Of a stretch of DNA of 11,543 bases, positions 6,764-11,543 are shown in pieces (the first letter of the stretch is position 1; the number at the start of each line of letters is the position of its first letter). The notes beneath the pieces were generated by a model that worked only from the letters and a program-made list of their open reading frames with translations, had not been told where the DNA came from and searched no databases. Both the position numbers and the translations under genes were made by a program. The stretch comes from Calditrichota bacterium (GTDB taxonomy: Bacteria; Calditrichota; Calditrichia; RBG-13-44-9): the NCBI GenBank assembly GCA_016934605.1, contig JAFGSO010000211.1, positions 1-11,543 of the forward strand. Reading direction: 5' to 3'.

Positions 6764-9616
6764 TTAATGCTCAAAAATCAGACGAAGGTCTTCTGCGGAC
6801 AATTGTTTCAAAAATCCGTCCTCAGATTTAATCAGGTTTTTAGATAATTTCTTTTTACTTTCCTGCAATTCCAGAATTTTTTCTTCCACGGAATTTCTGA
6901 GTATATATTTATAAACAAATACCCTGTTTTTCTGCCCGATTCGATGAGCACGGTCGGTGGCCTGCTGTTCCACAGCCGGATTCCACCATGGATCCAGATG
7001 AATTACATAATCTGCCGCCGTAAGATTAAGTCCCAATCCCCCGGCTTTGAGGGATATCAGAAAAATTTTGATTTCAGAGTTCTTCTGAAAATTCGCAATA
7101 ACTTTGTCCCGATTTCTGGTGCTGCCGTCCAGATATTCATAGCGCCACTCCCTGTTATCCATAAGATCTCTGGCGAGGGTCAGAAAACGAACAAATTGAG
7201 AAAAAATCAGAATTTTATGACCTTCCTGGATTAGTTCTTCCATCATTTCTTCCAGAAGCTGAAATTTACCTGAATCTCTAAGGTCAATATTCGGATCAAA
7301 AATGGCTGGATGGCAGGATAATTGCCGGAGATATGTTAAAGCCTCCAGAACTTTAAATCGACTTCTTGACAAGCCGTTTGTCTGGATTTGTTCAAAAATG
7401 TGACTCCGGTAAAATATCAACCACTTGTGATAGATTTTCTGCTGATTTTCAGTCATATCGATAAATTGGACAATATCAGTTCTTTCAGGCAGTTCGGACA
7501 GGACATCTTCTTTTTTTCTTCTGAGAATAAAGGGATGAATTATCCTGCGCAGTAAATCTTCATTTTCTGATTTGTTATTCCCGTTTTTGCCAAATCGATT
7601 CTCAAATTGGTCAAGATTTCCAAGCATTCCCGGATTTAAAAAGTTAAACTGCGACCAGAGATCTGCAATCGAATTTTCCACCGGGGTACCGGTAAGGCAG
7701 AGACGATGATGTGACCGGAGTTTTCCGATAGCCTTATAGGTTTTCGTGGATGAATTTTTAATTTTCTGGGATTCATCAAGAATAATATAATTCCATTCAT
7801 TTTCCTGAAGAATCTGCTGATCCTGGAGAAGTATTCCATAACTGAGCAGGATAACATCATATTCCGCAAAATTAGAGGCCATCTCTTCCCTACCCGCCTT
7901 CGATCCATGATAGATCAGGGATTTTATGGAAGGAGCGAAACGTCTAATTTCCCTATCCCAATTATGAAGAACCGTGAGTGGAACAACAATCAGGGTAGGT
8001 GGGGATAAATCATTTTTTCCCTTCAGATGAACCATTAAAGCAATAACCTGAATGGTTTTTCCAAGTCCCATATCATCTGCCAGAATTCCTCCCACATAAA
8101 ATTTATTTAAAAAATTTAGCCAGTCCAGCCCTGTTTTCTGATAATCCCTCAGCTTGCCTTTGAAGAGTTTACTGATATCTATCGATTCGATTCTGTTAAA
8201 TTTCGTGTAATCATTCTCCCATTTCTGGTATTCATTATCAACATCAACAGTATCTGCCAGTTTCACCAGCATGTCTACCAAGGGAAAAGAGGCAAAATTA
8301 AAATTATCTGATCCTCTGGAGGAAGCCTGCCCGATGGTCGTTAAAAATTTTAAAAGTCGACCCGAAAATTTTTCTCCAAAATAGACATTAATTCCATCAT
8401 CCACTTTCACATATTTTTTATTAATAGCAAGTATATCCTTAACATTATCGATATCAAGAATTGCATCATCCAGTCTAAGTTCGTAAGCAAAATTGAACCA
8501 GCCATTTTTGCTTTTTATTTTTACATGAAGGTTTGGCTGGCCGCGTTTCAGACGGTGTCGGCTTAATGAATTTTCACCCACAATTTCTATCATCGGATTT
8601 GCAGTCAGTTCGGGTACCATCAATCGCAACCAGTCCAATACTGAATATTGGGGATCAATTTGCCATCTGTGTTGAATATACAACAGACCATAATGGTGGA
8701 TCGTACGTCGCAAGGAAATCTCAGCCTCAGTATCACGTTTTACGATAAAAAGATAGTTGTCATGGGAGGCAAGGGATTTATCGGAGGCGGGATAAGCAGG
8801 AAATTCAATATTCTTATAGAGAAATTTAACATCTACACCAAACTGTCCTGCTCGTTCGTAAAGATAAATTCTGGTCGATTTCAGAGGTAATTCATAGATT
8901 TTCAGATGTTCTTCCAGGGATTTCCAGTCGAGAGCCGGAACAATTTTCGATATGAATGAAGAGATGAATTCCTTTATTTCTTCTCCTGGAATTCGGATAT
9001 TCTGCTGCAACCGAAATACATTAATCCAGAAAAATGCGGGCATACGTGAGTCTACCCGACAAAGCTTATTCCCATGAAGCAGGTAGATTGGATTTGCAGA
9101 GAGAACATCCACCTGATCATCCAGAAAAATAGTCTGATCTGAATATACAATAATGGGTCTGAGAATATATTCGCCATTATCCCGGAACATTCCCAGAGCT
9201 ATGTTTCCGGTTTCCTCCACAATCTCCACCGACTCCATTTCTTTATTCACCGAGTTTCTTTTCTTAACATGGCTTCCTCTCAACCAGTCAAGTAGAAAAC
9301 CAACGGGTTGTCCATAGTTAAAAATACGCCGGGTATCATAATTATTAAATGAGAGCAGGTAGGATAAAAGATTCAGCTCATCCTGGCTGATATTGACTTT
9401 CTGGCTTTCGATCACCTGATAATTAAGGCGTGTTTCTTTTCCCCGAACACCATCTAACCTTGTGTATTCCGCGAAGGGCATTATTTCCCAATTTGCCGGC
9501 CGAATTTCCAGAATAAAATATGGCTGATATACTCCTTTTCCCATGTCAAAAGATTGGGGATGGGGAATTTTTTCCAGCAAAGAAGACAGTTGTTCAATTT
9601 TTATTTTCCAGGTCAT
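6764..9616 (-). CDS. SNF2-family DEAD/DEAH-box helicase-like ATPase
   Basis: 950 aa, predicted cytoplasmic double-stranded-DNA translocase of the bacterial SNF2/HepA-like group. Seen: LRDYQKTGLDWL (Q493), motif I DDMGLGKT (K520), motif Ia PTLIVVPLTVL, motif II LDESQ (614-617, where DEAQ or DEAH is usual), motif III LTGTPVENS (641-649), then the second RecA lobe with ILIFSQF, SLKAGGLGLNLT, DPWWNP and RAHRIGQ (Q895). All ATPase elements are present, so activity is expected despite Ser in motif II. The first 480 residues are β/α-mixed, match no domain I can name and show no cysteine/histidine zinc cluster such as SWIM. Start ATG 9616 has AAGGG a few bases upstream. It stands alone, converging on the signalling cluster. 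The family acts in remodelling protein-DNA or RNA polymerase complexes; the exact role here is unknown. Confidence 0.93.
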   Translation of the reverse strand: MTWKIKIEQLSSLLEKIPHPQSFDMGKGVYQPYFILEIRPANWEIMPFAEYTRLDGVRGKETRLNYQVIESQKVNISQDELNLLSYLLSFNNYDTRRIFNYGQPVGFLLDWLRGSHVKKRNSVNKEMESVEIVEETGNIALGMFRDNGEYILRPIIVYSDQTIFLDDQVDVLSANPIYLLHGNKLCRVDSRMPAFFWINVFRLQQNIRIPGEEIKEFISSFISKIVPALDWKSLEEHLKIYELPLKSTRIYLYERAGQFGVDVKFLYKNIEFPAYPASDKSLASHDNYLFIVKRDTEAEISLRRTIHHYGLLYIQHRWQIDPQYSVLDWLRLMVPELTANPMIEIVGENSLSRHRLKRGQPNLHVKIKSKNGWFNFAYELRLDDAILDIDNVKDILAINKKYVKVDDGINVYFGEKFSGRLLKFLTTIGQASSRGSDNFNFASFPLVDMLVKLADTVDVDNEYQKWENDYTKFNRIESIDISKLFKGKLRDYQKTGLDWLNFLNKFYVGGILADDMGLGKTIQVIALMVHLKGKNDLSPPTLIVVPLTVLHNWDREIRRFAPSIKSLIYHGSKAGREEMASNFAEYDVILLSYGILLQDQQILQENEWNYIILDESQKIKNSSTKTYKAIGKLRSHHRLCLTGTPVENSIADLWSQFNFLNPGMLGNLDQFENRFGKNGNNKSENEDLLRRIIHPFILRRKKEDVLSELPERTDIVQFIDMTENQQKIYHKWLIFYRSHIFEQIQTNGLSRSRFKVLEALTYLRQLSCHPAIFDPNIDLRDSGKFQLLEEMMEELIQEGHKILIFSQFVRFLTLARDLMDNREWRYEYLDGSTRNRDKVIANFQKNSEIKIFLISLKAGGLGLNLTAADYVIHLDPWWNPAVEQQATDRAHRIGQKNRVFVYKYILRNSVEEKILELQESKKKLSKNLIKSEDGFLKQLSAEDLRLIFEH

Positions 9617-9682
9617 CCTGCACCCTTACAGAGAAAGCTAATTTAAATCATTCCTTATAAATAATATTAAACTTAAACTTAT

Positions 9683-9702
9683 ACTCGCTTTTTCATGCGA
9701 GT
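9683..9702 (-). other. Small hairpin in the SNF2 leader
   Basis: ACTCGC and GCGAGT form a 6-bp stem with an 8-nt loop, in otherwise AT-rich DNA about 70 bp before the SNF2 start. Only mixed A/T follows on the - strand, so it is a poor terminator. It could be an mRNA leader structure or a protein site; its role is unknown. Confidence 0.3.
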
Positions 9703-9862
9703 GAAATCACAAATTTCTTTTCCAAACTTGTAACTATGAATAGCAACAAATTCTTAAAACAACTATTTGGCAATTTTAAATATAGAAAATTATCTTTTGA
9801 GTTCCTAAAAATAAAATATTTCGATTGAGACGATAGATTTATTCAGAAAATTAGGCATTCGC

Positions 9863-9891
9863 TCAAATTTTCCATTTTTTGGCATTGTCAA
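9863..9891 (-). promoter_or_regulatory. Weak promoter-like pair upstream of the SNF2 gene
   Basis: On the - strand a perfect -35 hexamer TTGACA (9886-9891) is followed after 17 nt by ATTTGA (9863-9868), a poor -10 match. The spacing is right, but AT-rich DNA yields such pairs by chance, and it would leave a leader of about 240 nt. Confidence 0.2.
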
Positions 9892-10024
9892 ATTCAGTGT
9901 CACACAATTGTCGATATACTGCCGGACTTTTCTGTTTTTTGGGGGGATATGGAAAACAGGAAATCCAGATACCGGAATACAGATGCCAGTGAAGTATGAA
10001 ACCGGGGGGTATATTAGAAAGAAT

Positions 10025-10675
10025 TTATTCCGTTACTGTTTTTACGCAGCACAGCAAGCGGATATAATTTCTGAAATAAGTGACAGTAGTGAACTCCGAG
10101 AATCCTTTTTTCTGTAATAGTGATTGCCAGTCCTTCTGGATAAAACTTTCTGTTGGTTTACATTCCAGACGTCGCACCGCTAGTTTCACATACCACGGAG
10201 CATGATCGACATTAAAATGATTATAATCAAGAATGCAAAATCTGCCCAGCCCGGAGAGATTTGAGTAGACATTATCAATTGCCTTTAATCTATCCGGCTG
10301 TTCAAGACCATGCATAACGAAGGAAATAAATGCTACTGTTGCCAGTTCCGGTAAAATAAACTTTTCTTCGATTCGTTGATGAACGACTCTGATTCTGGAA
10401 TCCGATTTTTGTCGATGATTTAATTGTTTTCGCATTTCCTCGCCAATCTCTATTGCATAAATTTTACCATGCTCATTCATATATTGAAGCATTAGATCTG
10501 CGTTTTTTCCAGTACCTGCACCAAGATCCATCACGATATCATCAGGATTTAATCGAAGATGATGAATAACTTTTTTAATGAAAGGATCGTACTGACCAAG
10601 CAATACCATATTAAGAAGAAAATCATAAAACTTTGCTTCCAGACCTGTTATTTCAACCTGGGGTTTTCCAGACAT
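10025..10675 (-). CDS. Class I SAM-dependent methyltransferase
   Basis: 216 aa, soluble. Motif I VMDLGAGTGKN (48-58) is the glycine-rich SAM-binding loop; IYAIEIGEEM (72-81) supplies the acidic residue (E76) expected to bind the SAM ribose; FISFVMHGLEQPDRL and FCILDYNHF fit the later strands of a UbiE/Methyltransf_11-like fold. The short N-terminal helix region (LEAKFYDFLLNMV) is typical of small stand-alone enzymes of this class. The substrate cannot be told. Start: the frame stays open to 10876, but ATG 10675 has GGGAG 5 nt upstream, and everything before it lies in the rnpB gene and its terminator. It follows rnpB on the same strand by about 75 nt. Confidence 0.87.
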   Translation of the reverse strand: MSGKPQVEITGLEAKFYDFLLNMVLLGQYDPFIKKVIHHLRLNPDDIVMDLGAGTGKNADLMLQYMNEHGKIYAIEIGEEMRKQLNHRQKSDSRIRVVHQRIEEKFILPELATVAFISFVMHGLEQPDRLKAIDNVYSNLSGLGRFCILDYNHFNVDHAPWYVKLAVRRLECKPTESFIQKDWQSLLQKKGFSEFTTVTYFRNYIRLLCCVKTVTE

Positions 10676-10723
10676 TGTATCTCCCGACAAAATTGGCAAC
10701 GGTATTGTCTTACGCAGGCTCAG

Positions 10724-10748
10724 TGAAAAAATATCTTTTTGAAAAGAT
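10724..10748 (-). terminator. Possible weak terminator after rnpB
   Basis: Directly after the P1 helix of RNase P RNA, the - strand reads ATCTTTTCAAAAAGAT, which can form a 5-7 bp A/U stem, then ATTTTTTC. The T-run suits intrinsic termination but the stem has almost no GC, so some transcription may pass into the methyltransferase gene. Confidence 0.35.
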
Positions 10749-11179
<431 letters not shown>

Positions 11180-11191
11180 TATCTGAAGTTA

Positions 11192-11218
11192 ATTATTCTT
11201 TCTGATCCATCCAGACAA
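11192..11218 (-). promoter_or_regulatory. rnpB: Candidate rnpB promoter inside the end of the zinc-ribbon gene
   Basis: On the - strand, TTGTCT (11213-11218) and AATAAT (11192-11197; five of six to TATAAT) lie 15 nt apart, a little short. They would start transcription near 11183-11185, a few bases before the P1 helix begins at 11179. Most of the element lies in the last codons of the upstream gene. Agreement with the RNA-defined 5' end is its best support. Confidence 0.35.
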
Positions 11219-11543
11219 GGATTCTACCACAGTGTTCGCAAGTATAGAGGCGATTCATCTCGCGAATTTCTACAATTTTCTGCGGAGGTATTGCTGAGAA
11301 ACAACCTCCGCATGAATTTTTTTTGACCGGTACAACTGCAAGACCATCCTTGGCTTTTCGTATTCGTTCATACTGCCACTGATAACGTTTATCAATATCT
11401 CTAAGTACATCTTCTCTTTTTTCCAGGAGCTTGGATTCCTCTTCCTGTGTCTGTCTGGTAATTTCATCCAGTTCCCGTCGATATTCTCCTAATTGTTCTT
11501 CCAGTCTTTTGATTTCGGTGTTTAACTCTTCAAGTCTTGCTTT
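11193..11543 (-). CDS. Coiled-coil and C4 zinc-ribbon protein (COG1579-like), C-terminal part
   Basis: Partial: the N-terminus lies beyond the window's right edge, and the 116 visible residues run from the edge to TAA at 11193-11195. The first 60 or so form a highly charged coiled coil (KARLEELNTEIKRLEEQLGE and onward), followed by a compact zinc ribbon with CGGC and CEHC about 26 residues apart. This is the layout of the COG1579/DUF164 family, proteins of usually about 240 aa, presumed nucleic-acid binding but without a settled function. In many bacteria, as I remember, this gene lies near rnpB, as here. A different - strand frame at 11270-11467 is a shadow of this one. Confidence 0.88.
   Translation of the reverse strand, partial: KARLEELNTEIKRLEEQLGEYRRELDEITRQTQEEESKLLEKREDVLRDIDKRYQWQYERIRKAKDGLAVVPVKKNSCGGCFSAIPPQKIVEIREMNRLYTCEHCGRILVWMDQKE

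Larger units (their letters stand above)
9617..10024. other. 408-bp gene-free stretch upstream of the SNF2 gene
   Basis: It lies between the methyltransferase stop and the SNF2 start, both on the - strand, so it should hold the 3' end of one unit and the promoter and leader of the next. It is strongly AT-rich, with two runs of six G on the + strand (9941-9946 and 10004-10009). The only open frame, on the + strand from 9908, has no ribosome site, is of odd composition and runs into the methyltransferase gene. One short hairpin (9683-9702) and one weak promoter-like pair are listed separately. I see no tRNA or other known RNA. Confidence 0.55.

Noticed and set aside
8533..8890. Two overlapping + strand open frames opposite the SNF2 gene
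   Set aside because: Both are antisense to the continuous 950-residue SNF2 frame and show no domain or translation signal.
9908..10117. 69-residue + strand open frame in the gap before the methyltransferase
   Set aside because: It has no ribosome site, odd composition, and runs through the 3' end of the methyltransferase gene on the other strand.
11270..11467. 65-residue - strand open frame near the right edge
   Set aside because: It is a frame-shifted shadow of the zinc-ribbon gene, whose own frame has the coiled coil and both CxxC pairs.

Overview
The window is AT-rich by eye and packed with genes. It looks like the chromosome of a Gram-negative bacterium. A periplasmic double β-propeller sensor of the kind common in Bacteroidota and relatives, a CheX-type phosphatase, a bacterial SNF2 helicase and a COG1579-type zinc-ribbon gene next to rnpB together suggest the wider Bacteroidota/Calditrichota (FCB) neighbourhood. 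This placement is inference; no taxonomic marker was compared.

Left half (about 98-6550, all + strand): a signalling cluster. It opens with a very large membrane sensor: signal peptide, 14 Reg_prop propeller repeats, Y_Y_Y domain, one membrane span, PAS-like domain, Hpt domain and CheA-type ATPase. A stand-alone CheY-like receiver and a CheX-like phosphatase follow. Last comes a second copy of the cytoplasmic half of the sensor, cut in two by an in-frame TAA that abuts an ATG. This copy has lost the phospho-accepting histidine (His to Phe) and the glycines of the ATP-lid motif, yet its frame and core pattern are otherwise intact. The simplest reading is sensor kinase to receiver, reset by CheX, with an inactive paralogue as decoy or regulator, or decaying. 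No DNA-binding or enzymatic output domain is present, so the output lies elsewhere.

Centre (6551-9616): a 213-bp gap between converging genes carries a pair of inverted CACCAAGGC-type repeats and a GC-rich palindrome. On the - strand follows a 950-residue SNF2-family helicase-like ATPase with all core motifs and an N-terminal half I do not recognise.

Right (9617-11543, - strand): a gene-free stretch of about 400 bp, a class I SAM-dependent methyltransferase, the RNase P RNA gene (rnpB, about 10749-11179, with a perfect 11-bp P1 pairing joining its ends), and the C-terminal part of a coiled-coil/zinc-ribbon protein that runs off the window. A long open frame extends the methyltransferase back into rnpB, but its real start is inside, at 10675.

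The best candidate for something undescribed is the signalling cluster: a polysaccharide-sensor-like ectodomain joined to CheA-type phosphotransfer and ATPase domains without the CheA dimerisation or CheW-binding domains, beside its own split and catalytically dead paralogue.
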